Shown in pieces: positions 1 to 8,685 of a stretch of DNA of 38,453 nucleotides. The notes beneath the pieces were generated by a model, which saw only the letters and a list, made by a program, of their open reading frames with translations, was not told where the DNA came from and did no database searches. The DNA comes from Bacillota bacterium (GTDB lineage: Bacteria > Bacillota > Dethiobacteria > DTU022 > UBA8154). The stretch spans positions 1 through 38,453 of the forward strand of contig DUQX01000143.1 of assembly GCA_012837615.1 (NCBI GenBank), in the 5' to 3' direction. The first letter of the stretch is position 1. Each line of letters begins with the position of its first letter. Position numbers and translations under genes: made by a program.

Positions 1-746
1 AGTGTCATGGAAGGCAAAATCGAAGGGATCCTGCGCGCCAGCATCGTTTTGCCCGTGCCTGGCGGCCCCGTCAAGAGGACATTGTGCCCGCCGGCAGCCC
101 CGATCTCCAGCGCCCTTTTTGCCATTAACTGGCCTTTTACCTCTTTAAAATCAGGCTGTTCGTTGTTTTCCTCATTCTTAAGAATATCATCCGGCAGGCC
201 GCATGAAACTTCCGGCAGGCTTTTCTCCCCTTTCAGGTAGGCGGCAAGCTCTCTTAAATTTGAAACGCCCTTTACCGAGACCGCGCCAACCATTGAAGCC
301 TCCAGGGCATTCCCCCGCGGCACGATTAGCTCCAGGATATCCTTCATTTCAGCCCGTTTTTTTAGGGAAACGGCGATAGCCATTGTTCCGGGAATCTCCC
401 TTAACTCTCCATCCAGGGAAAGCTCGCCGGCAAAGACTTTTTGCTGCAAGGCAGTTTCGGGAACCTGTCCGGTTGCAGCCAGTATTCCTGCAGCAATCGC
501 CAGATCAAAAGCGGAGCCGTCTTTCTTTAAATCTGCAGGGGCAAGATTCACAGTAATACGTTTAGAAGGAAACTTAAAACCGCTGTTTGTGATCGCCGCG
601 CGAACTCTCTCCCTAGCCTCTTTAACCGAAGGGGCAGCCAGCCCTACCAGGTGAAAATTGGGCAACCCCCGGCTTACATCTGTCTCTACGGATACTTCAT
701 ATCCTTCTATGCCGATAAGTGCACAGCCGGTAACCTTTGCTAGCAA
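1..746 (-). CDS. comM: ComM/YifB-family AAA+ ATPase (Mg-chelatase-like), 3' end outside window
   Basis: The 248 readable codons show the N-terminal Lon-protease-like domain of the ComM/YifB family (GLPNFHLVGLAAPSVKEA near residue 28), then the start of the AAA+ domain with Walker A GPPGTGKT close to the left edge. The rest of the ATPase lies outside the window. Family members are hexameric helicases that promote branch migration during natural transformation, although many clostridia carry the gene without known competence. I chose TTG at 746 because it gives the family start MLAKV and has AAAGGTG about 7 nt upstream. The TTG at 752 sits too close to that ribosome site. It follows yraN by 24 nt on the same strand, so the two are probably co-transcribed. 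Confidence 0.93.
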   Translation of the reverse strand, partial: MLAKVTGCALIGIEGYEVSVETDVSRGLPNFHLVGLAAPSVKEARERVRAAITNSGFKFPSKRITVNLAPADLKKDGSAFDLAIAAGILAATGQVPETALQQKVFAGELSLDGELREIPGTMAIAVSLKKRAEMKDILELIVPRGNALEASMVGAVSVKGVSNLRELAAYLKGEKSLPEVSCGLPDDILKNEENNEQPDFKEVKGQLMAKRALEIGAAGGHNVLLTGPPGTGKTMLARRIPSILPSMT

Positions 747-770
747 CCTCAATCACCTTTCAAGATATTT

Positions 771-1148
771 TTAGAACGCATTTTTTAACAGTTTTATTTC
801 CTTTGCGCTCGATCTTCCCCTCTCGAACAATACAATAACAACATCAAAACGGCACAAACAATCGGGCATTCCCTTTTCCTTTAAATAGTAAGCGGCAAGC
901 TGCCGCAGTTTCTTTTGTTTGCGAAAACCGATCGATTCTTCGGCATAACCCACCGAAGAAGTGCTACCGGCCCGGACCTCAACAAAAACAAGCGTTTCAC
1001 CATCATAAGCTACGATATCCAGCTCTCCAAGGGGGCAGGTATAATTTCTGGCAACTATGTTGTAGCCCTCCGCATTTATTAAGTATTCCCCGGCGATTTT
1101 TTCGCCCAGGGCGCCCATTTTCTTTTTATATCCCGCATCTCTTTGCAA
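771..1148 (-). CDS. yraN: YraN/UPF0102 family endonuclease-like protein
   Basis: A 125-residue protein of the UPF0102 family, which has a restriction-endonuclease-like fold. Visible hallmarks are GEKIAGEYL near the N-terminus, GELDIVAYDGETLVFVEVR in the middle (the D-x-n-E-V core expected of this fold) and a C-terminal FDVV strand. The biochemical role is unproven; it is usually found next to rnhB or comM, as here. The annotated start is TTG at 1148, with AAGGGG about 9 nt upstream. An internal ATG at 1118 (MGALGEK) would also fit the family and cannot be excluded. The upstream gap carries two strong dyads that may control yraN-comM. Confidence 0.88.
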   Translation of the reverse strand: MQRDAGYKKKMGALGEKIAGEYLINAEGYNIVARNYTCPLGELDIVAYDGETLVFVEVRAGSTSSVGYAEESIGFRKQKKLRQLAAYYLKEKGMPDCLCRFDVVIVLFERGRSSAKEIKLLKNAF

Positions 1149-1164
1149 GACAAAAGCCCCTTTT

Positions 1165-1198
1165 TATAACGTTATATTTACTACCACCATAGTAAATA
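1165..1198. promoter_or_regulatory. Adjacent palindromes upstream of yraN-comM (operator-like)
   Basis: A perfect 12-bp palindrome, TATAACGTTATA (1165-1176), abuts and overlaps by 2 bp a perfect 9-bp inverted repeat (arms TATTTACTA and TAGTAAATA, 6-bp centre CCACCA, 1175-1198). They lie 17-50 nt upstream of the yraN start. The arms are A+T-rich and no T-run follows, so a DNA-binding site is likelier than a terminator. Confidence 0.5.
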
Positions 1199-1294
1199 AA
1201 AAACTGTTCCGATAGATCGTTAAGCCGATGAGACGGCTCCTTTAATTGTACTCTTATCCATACTTGCCTGCCGTACATACCTGCTTTGCTATAC

Positions 1295-2089
1295 CTATCT
1301 GTCTTTATAGCATTGGAATGTCCTGCGGTGAATAGGGGATAGCCCCAGGGTTTTTATAGCTTCCCTGTGCTCGGCGGTGGGGTAGCCTTTATTTCTGTCA
1401 AATCCGTAACCTGGATATTCTCTATCGTACTCCAACATGATCTTATCCCTGGTTACCTTGGCAACAATAGAGGCGGCTGCGATTGAGAGGCACCGGGCAT
1501 CACCGCCGATGACCGCCTCCTGCGGTATATACACCTCAGGAACGTTAAAACCATCGAAGAGAACATAATCCGGCTGCGGCATTAGCTTTTCTACCGCCAG
1601 CCGCATAGCCCGCAACGAAGCATGATAAATGTTGATTTCATCTATTAAAGAAACATCCGCTACCGCAGTAGCAACTGCCTTTGCATTTTTTACAACGATC
1701 TCATACAGCTCTTCTCTCACCTGTGGGGTAAGCTGTTTGGAATCATTAATTCCAGCCCAGCAATTTTCTCCCGGATCCAGTATTACCGCCGCCGCCACAA
1801 CCGGGCCGGCCAGGGGCCCCCTTCCGGCCTCATCCACCCCAGCTATCAGCTCATAGCCCCGCTCATGCAATAACCGTTCTTTCGCCATCAATTTATGTAA
1901 ATATTCCTCCTCGTTTCGGGCCTTTTTCCTCTGCTTAAGAAACGAAGAAAGAAGCTTTTGCACGCCTTTGCGCCGATCGCTTTTAAGAATGTCCAATTCG
2001 CGGGCAGAGAGCTTTTCTTTTGAAAAAAGGTAAGCCTTAATTTCGTTGATTGTAAGCGAAGAAAGATTATCCCTCGGAAGGTATCCCAT
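1295..2089 (-). CDS. rnhB: Ribonuclease HII
   Basis: RNase HII removes ribonucleotides and RNA primers from DNA. The catalytic block is GVDEAGRGPLAG with D86 and E87. INDSKQLTP, DYVLFDGF and SIAAASIVAKVTRD supply the other metal-binding aspartates. The length of 264 residues includes an N-terminal helical extension of about 80 residues, as in Bacillus-type RnhB. ATG at 2089 has a good GGAGG 6 nt upstream and lies inside the end of rbgA, a 23-nt overlap that suggests translational coupling. The 146-nt gap after its stop contains a small AGCCG/CGGCT hairpin near 1231-1246 and the dyads upstream of yraN. Confidence 0.97.
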   Translation of the reverse strand: MGYLPRDNLSSLTINEIKAYLFSKEKLSARELDILKSDRRKGVQKLLSSFLKQRKKARNEEEYLHKLMAKERLLHERGYELIAGVDEAGRGPLAGPVVAAAVILDPGENCWAGINDSKQLTPQVREELYEIVVKNAKAVATAVADVSLIDEINIYHASLRAMRLAVEKLMPQPDYVLFDGFNVPEVYIPQEAVIGGDARCLSIAAASIVAKVTRDKIMLEYDREYPGYGFDRNKGYPTAEHREAIKTLGLSPIHRRTFQCYKDR

Positions 2090-2936
2090 TGTAGTCCTCC
2101 GGCATTTCCAGGCTTATACGCCCAAGCGTCCCCTTTCTGAAATCTCTCAGCACTATCCAGGCCGTTTTCTTTTTGTCCACCTGGCCGCCCTTTATCAAAC
2201 ATCCCCGCCGCGCCCCAATGGCATATAGCAAATCCCCGGCCAAGTCAAGAGCACCGTCGTTCTCCAGTGAATAACACTTAAACAGATAGCGGCGGGTTTT
2301 TTCACCGGCCAGGTAACGCTCCAGCAGCCACAGGGCAACTTCTTCCTCGTCGAAAGCATTAGAATCAAGCGCACCGATAGCCGCGAGTCCAAAAACGCTC
2401 GCTGTCCTTTTGCCTTTTAAGCTGGGGGGCAACAGACCGGGGGTATCCAGCATCTCCCACCCTGATCTCAACCTCAGCCACTGCGGTCCCCTGGTTATTC
2501 CTGGTTTTTCGCCCGTTCTTAGAGCAAATTTACCCGCAAGCCGGTTAATAATCGTGGATTTACCCGTATTAGGTATACCGACTACGATTAAGCGTAGCGG
2601 CCGCCTGTATCTCATACGTTGCGGGCGGTTCGCCAAAAGCAGGTTTTCTAGTTTTATAATCCCACCCGTTTTTTTGGCATCAAACGCTAAAACGGGCCTT
2701 TTATCAGCGGCCAAGATACTCAGCCAGCGGCCCGTTATTTCCCTATCTGCAAGATCGGATTTATTAAGAATGGTAATTATTTTTTTCCCGCCCAGCATTC
2801 TTTGCAGCCTGCTGTTCCTGCTGGCCAGGGGAAGGCGGGCATCAAGCACCTCGAGAACAAGATCGATAAATTTAAGGTTTTCTTTCAATCTTCTTTCTTC
2901 TTTCAGCGCTGAGCCTGCATAAAAATTCTTTATCAT
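2067..2936 (-). CDS. rbgA: Ribosome biogenesis GTPase RbgA (YlqF)
   Basis: Circularly permuted GTPase that acts late in 50S subunit assembly. The permuted order is visible: G4 NKSD at residues 58-61 comes before G1 GIPNTGKS at 120-127 and G3 DTPG at 164-167. The RNA-binding C-terminal domain follows. At 289 residues it has the normal family length. It lies 26 nt downstream of lepB and overlaps rnhB, the same rplS-lepB-rbgA-rnhB order found in many Firmicutes, so it fits a ribosome-biogenesis operon headed by rplS. Confidence 0.96.
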   Translation of the reverse strand: MIKNFYAGSALKEERRLKENLKFIDLVLEVLDARLPLASRNSRLQRMLGGKKIITILNKSDLADREITGRWLSILAADKRPVLAFDAKKTGGIIKLENLLLANRPQRMRYRRPLRLIVVGIPNTGKSTIINRLAGKFALRTGEKPGITRGPQWLRLRSGWEMLDTPGLLPPSLKGKRTASVFGLAAIGALDSNAFDEEEVALWLLERYLAGEKTRRYLFKCYSLENDGALDLAGDLLYAIGARRGCLIKGGQVDKKKTAWIVLRDFRKGTLGRISLEMPEDYNGIPSEG

Positions 2937-2962
2937 TATTTAGGATACACCACCTGAGATCA

Positions 2963-3520
2963 TTAGAGCAACCTAGCATTAAATGGCGGCCAAAAAACGA
3001 GGAAAGCCTTTCCTTTTACTTTTTCAAGGGAAACACAGCCAACTGCAGAATCCCTGCTGTCCATACTGTTGCTCCTGTTGTCTCCAAGGACAAAAGCATG
3101 TCCTTCCGGAACCACTATTGGACCAAAATCCGTCATGCTGTGATTTTCTACGAAAGGTTCATTTACAAGTTCATTATTGATGTAGAGGCAACCCCCTATA
3201 AGTTCAACAACATCTCCCTCCAGGGCAATAACCCTTTTAATAAAGTCTCGCCGGGGAGAAAAATTAAAGACAATGATATCGCCTTTCTCCGGTTTGCTCA
3301 GGTAGTAAGTCGCTTTATTGACAATCAGGCGCTCGTGGTGGTGCAAAGTAGGGAACATCGACGTCCCTTCCACTAAAAAAACCTCCAGAAAAAACATCCT
3401 GATTATCACTGCCAGAGCCACCGCCAGGATAATAGACCTGGCCCATTCTTTTATTTCTTTATGCAAGGAATACTTTTTATTCTCTTCAAGACCGGTTTCT
3501 TTATTATTATCGCTTTCCAT
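2963..3520 (-). CDS. lepB: Type I signal peptidase
   Basis: Membrane-anchored serine protease that removes signal peptides from exported proteins. One transmembrane segment spans roughly residues 29-46. The nucleophile is S54 in EGTSMFPTL and the general base is K95 in FIKRVIALEGD. The C-terminal box VLGDNRSNSMDSR is intact. The 185-residue length and single N-terminal anchor match the Bacillus SipS/SipT type rather than the two-TM enterobacterial enzyme. The gene is 44 nt downstream of rplS in the same operon. Confidence 0.97.
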   Translation of the reverse strand: MESDNNKETGLEENKKYSLHKEIKEWARSIILAVALAVIIRMFFLEVFLVEGTSMFPTLHHHERLIVNKATYYLSKPEKGDIIVFNFSPRRDFIKRVIALEGDVVELIGGCLYINNELVNEPFVENHSMTDFGPIVVPEGHAFVLGDNRSNSMDSRDSAVGCVSLEKVKGKAFLVFWPPFNARLL

Positions 3521-3564
3521 GTGTACAAGTCGCCTCTTTTCGTGATAAAAAAAGCCCTATAAAC

Positions 3565-3909
3565 TTATCTCCTGGCTTCCTTTATGCGGGCGGCTTTACC
3601 CTTTAGCTTGCGCAGGTAATACAGCTTTGAACGCCGGACTAGGCCCTTGCGTACAACTTCAATTTTCTCTACTTTAGGTGAATGAAGCGGAAACGATCTC
3701 TCCACGCCAACTCCGTAGGAAACGCGGCGAACAGTAAAGGTCTCTCTTAACCCGCTGCCTTTACGCTGAATTACCACACCTTCAAAGATCTGTATTCTTT
3801 CTCTGTTACCTTCTACAACCTTAAAATGCACCCTAACCGTATCACCGGGGGAAAAAGGGGTAATCTTCTCTTTTAAATATTCTTTTTCGACCTGATCGAT
3901 TAAATTCAT
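3565..3909 (-). CDS. rplS: 50S ribosomal protein L19
   Basis: L19 lies at the interface between the 30S and 50S subunits. All 114 residues fit the family, including [38 protein letters not shown] and the basic tail [20 protein letters not shown] at 3909 is preceded by AAAGGAG. A clear promoter lies about 60 nt upstream, so this gene can be expressed independently of trmD, which lies before it. Confidence 0.99.
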   Translation of the reverse strand: MNLIDQVEKEYLKEKITPFSPGDTVRVHFKVVEGNRERIQIFEGVVIQRKGSGLRETFTVRRVSYGVGVERSFPLHSPKVEKIEVVRKGLVRRSKLYYLRKLKGKAARIKEARR

Positions 3910-3968
3910 CTATGTTTACTCCTTTCAACATACCAGATACCTGACTTTACAGAATAACACCGAGGGAC

Positions 3969-3997
3969 ATTATAACATATAATCCCGATTCAAACAA
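3969..3997 (-). promoter_or_regulatory. Sigma-A promoter with extended -10 for rplS
   Basis: On the minus strand a -35-like TTGTTT (3992-3997), a 17-nt spacer and a perfect TATAAT (3969-3974) preceded by TG one base earlier (extended -10). Predicted transcription begins near 3962, leaving a leader of about 50 nt before rplS. Confidence 0.7.
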
Positions 3998-4046
3998 TAA
4001 TTTCAACTGCCCCGGTTAGGAATTATCCGCTTAAGGCCACATCGCC

Positions 4047-4790
4047 CTATTTATTATCCGGAAGGCCTTTTTTATCAGGATCATTTATCTTTTCAACGGC
4101 AATGCCTTTTTTCTGTAGTAAGTCCGGCCGGCGCATGGAGGTAAGCTTTAACGCTTCATTGTATCTCCAAATTCTAATCTTTTCATGATTCCCCGATAAA
4201 AGCACTTCCGGAACACGCATTCCTTCGTATTCTTGTGGGCGGGTGTACTGAGGATACTCCAACAGCCCATCGGTAAAGGATTCGTCCTCTAAAGAAGGGG
4301 GGTTCAGCACCCCGGGGATCAGGCGAACAAGAGCATCGACCAGCACCATGGCGGGTATCTCGCCGCCGGTGAGGACGTAATCCCCAATCGAAATTTCCTC
4401 TTCGGCTAAAAAGGAACGCACCCTGGCATCCACGCCCTCGTAATGCCCACAGAGCACTATTAAATGCTCCAATCTCCGCATTTCTTCCAATTTGTCCTGG
4501 CTTAATAACTCTCCCTGAGGCGACATGAGAATAGTTCTGCTCACCCCCGCCCCCGGAGATTTACCTTTTACAGCCGATACAGCTTTAAAGAAAGGCTCAG
4601 GCTTTAAAATCATCCCCGGCCCGCCACCGTAAGGATAATCGTCAACCCTGCGGAACTTGTCATCCGAATAATCCCTCAGGTCAATAATCCTGATTTTAAC
4701 CAGTTCTTTTTCCTGAGCCCTTTTGATCATGCTTTCACTGAAAACACCGCCAAAGAGTCCTGGAAAGGCTGTAATAATATCGATCAGCAC
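4047..4790 (-). CDS. trmD: tRNA (guanine-37-N1)-methyltransferase
   Basis: SPOUT methyltransferase that modifies G37 next to the anticodon and prevents +1 frameshifting. The trefoil-knot AdoMet motifs are LCGHYEGVDARV and SIGDYVLTGGEIPAM. The N-terminal DYPYGGGPGM loop is also present. I set the start at GTG 4790 (247 residues, MLIDIITAFPGLF). This matches family N-termini and has AAGGTG about 8 nt upstream. A GTG at 4802 lies within that ribosome site. It follows rimM by 46 nt; the spacer holds a small 5-bp AGCAA/TTGCT hairpin. Confidence 0.97.
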   Translation of the reverse strand: MLIDIITAFPGLFGGVFSESMIKRAQEKELVKIRIIDLRDYSDDKFRRVDDYPYGGGPGMILKPEPFFKAVSAVKGKSPGAGVSRTILMSPQGELLSQDKLEEMRRLEHLIVLCGHYEGVDARVRSFLAEEEISIGDYVLTGGEIPAMVLVDALVRLIPGVLNPPSLEDESFTDGLLEYPQYTRPQEYEGMRVPEVLLSGNHEKIRIWRYNEALKLTSMRRPDLLQKKGIAVEKINDPDKKGLPDNK

Positions 4791-4836
4791 TATACTGCAC
4801 ACCTTATATCGTGATCAAGCAATTTCTTGCTACATT

Positions 4837-5367
4837 TTAATCTAAAAGCCCCGGCATTGGATCTATAATTAGATAGCCTTTATCAAGGTTTATTTCTTTT
4901 ACGACAGTTTTTAAGGCAGGGATGAGAATATCCTTTCCTTTGCCTGTTCCACCCTCTACTTTCTGATTGCTGATTACATAAACGTCATTGCTGGATCTGA
5001 TTATGTCTTTTACATAACCGAGTTTTTCCCCCCCGATTGTATAGGCTTTCAGGCCGATAATCTGATCAAAATAATACTTCCCCGGAGGCAGCGGCACTCT
5101 CTCCGAAGAAAATATTTTGACCAGAAGCCCGGATAAGGCACGAGCATCATCCCTGCTGTCACAACCCTCAAAATGAAACACCCATAATTTTTTATGAATG
5201 TAAGCTTTTTTAACTTCTCTAAAACCGCAATAGCTCTCCCCTTCTAATTTTACTTTCTTCAGGAGAAAACAACGCTCCAAAAAATCTGAATAGGGGTAGA
5301 CTTTTACTTCCCCTTTTATACCAAATGGAGAAACAATTTTTCCAATAGTCGTCATCTCTAAAGACAT
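4837..5367 (-). CDS. rimM: 16S rRNA processing protein RimM
   Basis: Assembly factor for the 30S head that binds S19. The N-terminal barrel begins TTIGKIVSPFGIKGEVKVYP, and the C-terminal PRC-barrel begins near residue 95 (YYFDQIIGLKAYT). At 176 residues it is a normal length. ATG at 5367 has AGGGAG about 9 nt upstream, and the gene lies 12 nt after khpA. Its place between khpA and trmD is the standard rpsP-khpA-rimM-trmD order. Confidence 0.96.
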   Translation of the reverse strand: MSLEMTTIGKIVSPFGIKGEVKVYPYSDFLERCFLLKKVKLEGESYCGFREVKKAYIHKKLWVFHFEGCDSRDDARALSGLLVKIFSSERVPLPPGKYYFDQIIGLKAYTIGGEKLGYVKDIIRSSNDVYVISNQKVEGGTGKGKDILIPALKTVVKEINLDKGYLIIDPMPGLLD

Positions 5368-5379
5368 TGGGAATTCTCC

Positions 5380-5610
5380 CTATTGCACAATCTCCACCAT
5401 CACCCGCTTCTTATCCTTTACTGCCGCGGCGTTAACAACTGTACGAATGGCTTTGGCAATGCGCCCCTGCTTTCCAATCACTTTTCCCATATCATCTGGA
5501 GCAACCCTTAGTTCGAGGATTATTGAATGTTCCCCTTCTACCTGTTTGACATCAACCTGCTCGGGACTATCCACCAGGGACTTGGCTATAAGTTCTACTA
5601 ATTCTTTCAC
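5380..5610 (-). CDS. khpA: KH-domain RNA-binding protein KhpA
   Basis: Small single-KH-domain protein (76 residues) that in other Firmicutes pairs with KhpB (EloR/Jag) and affects cell elongation and small-RNA biology. The GxxG loop is visible in IGKQGRIAKAIRTV. I use GTG at 5610 (family start VKELVELIAKSLV), with AGGAG 8-9 nt upstream. The further GTG at 5628 lies just ahead of that ribosome site. Its position directly after rpsP is conserved. Confidence 0.93.
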   Translation of the reverse strand: MKELVELIAKSLVDSPEQVDVKQVEGEHSIILELRVAPDDMGKVIGKQGRIAKAIRTVVNAAAVKDKKRVMVEIVQ

Positions 5611-5633
5611 TGAAATCACTCCTAGCACTACAG

Positions 5634-5882
5634 TTATTTTTTCTGAAATCCTGCTTTAGCAAACAAAACTTTTACGGTATCAGAAGGCTGGGCCCCCATT
5701 GAAAGCCACTTTTGGGCTTTTTCCGCATCGACCTTGATTGTTGTCGGTTCCGTAAGGGGGTTATAGTAGCCTATCTCCTCAATAAACCTTCCATCCCGGG
5801 GAGCGCGGGAGTCTGCAACAACAATACGATAAAAAGGCCTTTTCTTTGCTCCCATTCTCTTTAACCGAATGCGCACTGCCAA
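5634..5882 (-). CDS. rpsP: 30S ribosomal protein S16
   Basis: S16 is an early-binding 30S protein. The sequence [20 protein letters not shown], followed by [20 protein letters not shown], is diagnostic. TTG at 5882 is chosen because it gives the family start (M)[10 protein letters not shown] and has AGGAGGTG 7 nt upstream, giving 82 residues. The TTG at 5888 would be too close to that site. It is 35 nt downstream of ffh. Confidence 0.97.
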   Translation of the reverse strand: MAVRIRLKRMGAKKRPFYRIVVADSRAPRDGRFIEEIGYYNPLTEPTTIKVDAEKAQKWLSMGAQPSDTVKVLFAKAGFQKK

Positions 5883-5917
5883 AAACAAACACCTCCTAGC
5901 TATTTTCTTTGTATTGA

Positions 5918-7255
5918 TTAAAAGGGGAACATCCCCTTGCGTTTATACCTTCCTTTCTCCAGGGCATTCATTTGCTTCAACATCTTTTTCATCTGTTCAA
6001 ATTGCTTTAAAAGCCTGTTGACATCCTGAACCGTCGTCCCGCTGCCCTGAGAAATTCGCCGCCTTCTGCTGCTGTTGATTATCTCCGGTTGCTGACGTTC
6101 TTCCCTGGTCATGGATTGGATGATGGCCTCCGTTTGTACCAGTTGTTTTTCATCTAATGAAAGTGTTTTTAAGTGTCTGGCGGCCTTGTTCAGCCCGGGT
6201 ATCATTCCCAGAAGATCTTCCAGCGGGCCCATCTGTTTTATCTGCCCCAGCTGTTCCAAAAAATCTTCTAGGGTCAGCGTCTGGCTCCGCAACTTCTTTT
6301 CAAGAGCCTGCCTTTTCTCTTTGTCGACCACAGCCTCCGCCTTTTCAATTAAGGTAAGCACGTCGCCCATTCCAAGGATCCTGGATGCCATCCTGTCCGG
6401 ATAAAAAGGTTCGAATGCTTCAAATTTCTCACCCGTGCCGACATATTTAATCGGACAGTTTGTTACAGCTCTGACAGAAAGCGCCGCTCCGCCGCGGGTG
6501 TCACCATCCAGTTTGGTGAGAATAACCCCGGTCAGCCCCAGTTGCTCATGAAACGCCTGGGCCACATTTACAGCATCCTGGCCCGTCATAGCATCCACCA
6601 CCAGCAGAATTTCCAACGGGTTTGTTTTTTTCTTAATTCTCAACAGCTCATCCATTAGTTCTTTATCAATGTGAAGCCTGCCGGCGGTATCTAAAATAAC
6701 ATAATCATTTCCTTCTTTGGCCGCTTCTCTCAAAGCCTTGGAAACAATTATTACAGGATCTTCTTTACCGAGGCTGAAAACTGGAACAGCAATTTCTTTT
6801 CCAAGAACTTCCAGCTGCTTGATCGCGGCCGGACGGTAAACATCCCCAGCCGCCAGCAAGGGCTTACGGCCGTTTTTTTTCAATAATCGCGCCAACTTTG
6901 CTGCAGAAGTGGTTTTCCCCGACCCCTGCAACCCCACCATCATTACAACTCCCGGAGGGTTATCAACAGGAGAGATTTTGCTCTGCGTCTCGCCCATAAG
7001 CTTAATCAGTTCGGCATGAACAATTTTTACAACCTGCTGGCCGGGAGTGAGGCTTTTTAAGACCTCCGCACCAAGGGCTCTTTCTTTAAGAGAAGCAGTA
7101 AACTGCTTGACAACCTTATAACTAACATCGGCTTCAAGAAGTGCCAGCCGGACCTCCCGCAGCGCAGTGTCAACGTCTTTTTCGCTTAATTTACCTTTTC
7201 CACGCAATTTCCGAAAAGTATCCTGCAGTTTTTCTGATAATCCGCTGAATAACAA
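5918..7255 (-). CDS. ffh: Signal recognition particle GTPase Ffh
   Basis: SRP54 homologue that binds 4.5S/scRNA and delivers nascent membrane proteins to FtsY. The N domain covers about residues 1-85. The G domain has G1 GLQGSGKT (108-115), DTAGR (189-193) and TKLD (247-250). The methionine-rich M domain ends in [12 protein letters not shown]. The start is TTG at 7255, which matches the family N-terminus in length. An AAGG lies only 1 nt away, while the good GGAGG lies 28 nt upstream behind a hairpin. ylxM precedes it, as in Bacillus and many clostridia. Confidence 0.97.
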   Translation of the reverse strand: MLFSGLSEKLQDTFRKLRGKGKLSEKDVDTALREVRLALLEADVSYKVVKQFTASLKERALGAEVLKSLTPGQQVVKIVHAELIKLMGETQSKISPVDNPPGVVMMVGLQGSGKTTSAAKLARLLKKNGRKPLLAAGDVYRPAAIKQLEVLGKEIAVPVFSLGKEDPVIIVSKALREAAKEGNDYVILDTAGRLHIDKELMDELLRIKKKTNPLEILLVVDAMTGQDAVNVAQAFHEQLGLTGVILTKLDGDTRGGAALSVRAVTNCPIKYVGTGEKFEAFEPFYPDRMASRILGMGDVLTLIEKAEAVVDKEKRQALEKKLRSQTLTLEDFLEQLGQIKQMGPLEDLLGMIPGLNKAARHLKTLSLDEKQLVQTEAIIQSMTREERQQPEIINSSRRRRISQGSGTTVQDVNRLLKQFEQMKKMLKQMNALEKGRYKRKGMFPF

Positions 7256-7264
7256 ACCTTATTA

Positions 7265-7279
7265 CCCGGCTGGGCCGGG
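7265..7279 (-). other. G+C-rich hairpin between ribosome site and ffh start
   Basis: Minus-strand CCCGGC, loop CCA, GCCGGG forms a perfect 6-bp stem. It sits between GGAGG (7284-7288) and the TTG start of ffh (7255). Folding it would shorten the effective distance from GGAGG to the start from 28 to about 13 nt. Confidence 0.5.
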
Positions 7280-7292
7280 GCTGCCTCCTTTA

Positions 7293-7634
7293 TTAGTTTT
7301 CAACCATATTACGCCGAACAATTTCTTTAATCTTATTAAGATCTTCTTCCTGGAGCGGCCTGCGGGCAAGCAACTCCAGGGCCTTTAGCCCGTCTTCCTT
7401 TCTCTGAAGGTAAGATGTGTAAAGCTTGAGCTTCTTCTCCCAATTCTCAAGGGCGTAAACGGTCCTCGACAAAATATCATAGACGGCCTGCCTGGATATA
7501 TTTAAATGTTCGGCCACCTCCGCCAGGGAAAAATCGTCTTTATAATACATTTCAATAACCCGCTGTTGCTTATCCGTTAACAAATTACCGTAAAAATCAA
7601 AAAGATAATTTAGCCTGTTTATCTTCTCTAACAT
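7293..7634 (-). CDS. ylxM: YlxM/UPF0122 helix-turn-helix protein
   Basis: A 113-residue protein of the YlxM family, with a sigma-70 region 4-like helix-turn-helix around residues 20-65 (LTDKQQRVIEMYYKDDFSLA, then SRQAVYDILSRT). The family is encoded next to ffh/ftsY and, in streptococci, stimulates SRP GTPase activity. ATG at 7634 has AGGAG upstream. Just before that lies a 6-bp inverted repeat (GTAAAG/CTTTAC, 7653-7672), and the 139-nt gap after ftsY could hold a minor promoter. I see no clear -35/-10 pair there. Confidence 0.92.
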   Translation of the reverse strand: MLEKINRLNYLFDFYGNLLTDKQQRVIEMYYKDDFSLAEVAEHLNISRQAVYDILSRTVYALENWEKKLKLYTSYLQRKEDGLKALELLARRPLQEEDLNKIKEIVRRNMVEN

Positions 7635-7773
7635 TTATACACTATTTCTCCTGTAAAGTAAATACCCTTTACAATAATACTGCCAGGTTCTCCTTAAACC
7701 GTTCACATTGCTATCCTACCGATCCGAAATGGAAGAAAAAATTCAGGGTAAAAGGCTCCTCACCCCTGTATCT

Positions 7774-8679
7774 TTAAGCGAGGAGGGCTTCCACGAATTC
7801 GACAGCATTAAAAGGTTCCAGATCCTCTTTTTTTTCACCCACCCCTAAAAGCTTTAAAGGAATCCCCGTAATATCCTTCACGGCCAGAACTATACCGCCT
7901 CTCGCCGTGCCGTCAAGCTTTGTCAAAATAAGGCCGGAAATGGGTACTACTTCCTGAAAAAGCCTTGCCTGCGCGATAGCATTTTGCCCGGTAGTTGCAT
8001 CAACTACCAGCAGCGTTTCGTGGGGCGCTTCTCCTAAGGATTTTTGAATAACCCTGTAAATTTTCTTCATTTCATCCAGCAAATTCGCTTTCGTATGCAA
8101 TCTCCCTGCGGTATCGCATAACAATAAATCGACGCCTCTGGATTTGGCCGCATTTACAGCATCAAAGATTACCGCCGAAGGATCTCCGCCTTCCTGATGT
8201 TTAATTATCCCTGCCCCTACCGCTCTGGACCATTCATCGAGCTGGTCTATCGCCGCGGCACGAAAGGTATCACCCGCTGCGAGCAATACTTTTTTCCCCT
8301 TCCTGGAATACTGGTAAGCAATCTTAGCAATAGCGGTAGTTTTTCCTACCCCGTTTACCCCTAAAATCAAATATACGGTTGGGGGAGAAGCAGCAGTAGC
8401 AAGGGAAGAGCGGTGATTGTCGTCGAGCATTTCAATAAGCAAGTCTTTAAGCATTTTCCGGGCAGCAGATCGCTCCCTGGCCTTCTCTTTTTTTGCACGC
8501 TCCCGAAGCAGCGAAATAATCTTTTCCGTTGTCTTTACACCAACATCTGCTGAAACAAGGATTTCTTCCAGTTCATCATAAAATTCCTCATCGAGTTCGT
8601 TTACCCCAAAGAGGTTCTCAAATCTGTTTTTTAAAGCCTCCCGTGTTTTTTGCAAACCCTTTTTAAATTGATCTAGCAT
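7774..8679 (-). CDS. ftsY: SRP receptor GTPase FtsY
   Basis: Docks the Ffh-ribosome complex at the membrane. The N domain occupies about residues 1-95, and the G domain has G1 GVNGVGKT (107-114), CDTAGRLHTKANL and TKLDGTARGG. At 301 residues it lacks the long acidic A domain of the E. coli protein, as is typical of Firmicutes. ATG at 8679 has AGGGTGAG upstream and follows smc by 6 nt. Confidence 0.97.
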   Translation of the reverse strand: MLDQFKKGLQKTREALKNRFENLFGVNELDEEFYDELEEILVSADVGVKTTEKIISLLRERAKKEKARERSAARKMLKDLLIEMLDDNHRSSLATAASPPTVYLILGVNGVGKTTAIAKIAYQYSRKGKKVLLAAGDTFRAAAIDQLDEWSRAVGAGIIKHQEGGDPSAVIFDAVNAAKSRGVDLLLCDTAGRLHTKANLLDEMKKIYRVIQKSLGEAPHETLLVVDATTGQNAIAQARLFQEVVPISGLILTKLDGTARGGIVLAVKDITGIPLKLLGVGEKKEDLEPFNAVEFVEALLA

Positions 8680-8685
8680 TCTATC

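Noticed and set aside
1888-2392. Alternate-frame minus-strand open frames across rbgA/rnhB
   Set aside because: They overlap well-supported genes in other frames and show no domain.
3910-4046. L19 leader RNA ahead of rplS
   Set aside because: The predicted leader is only about 50 nt and I see no convincing hairpin matching that element.
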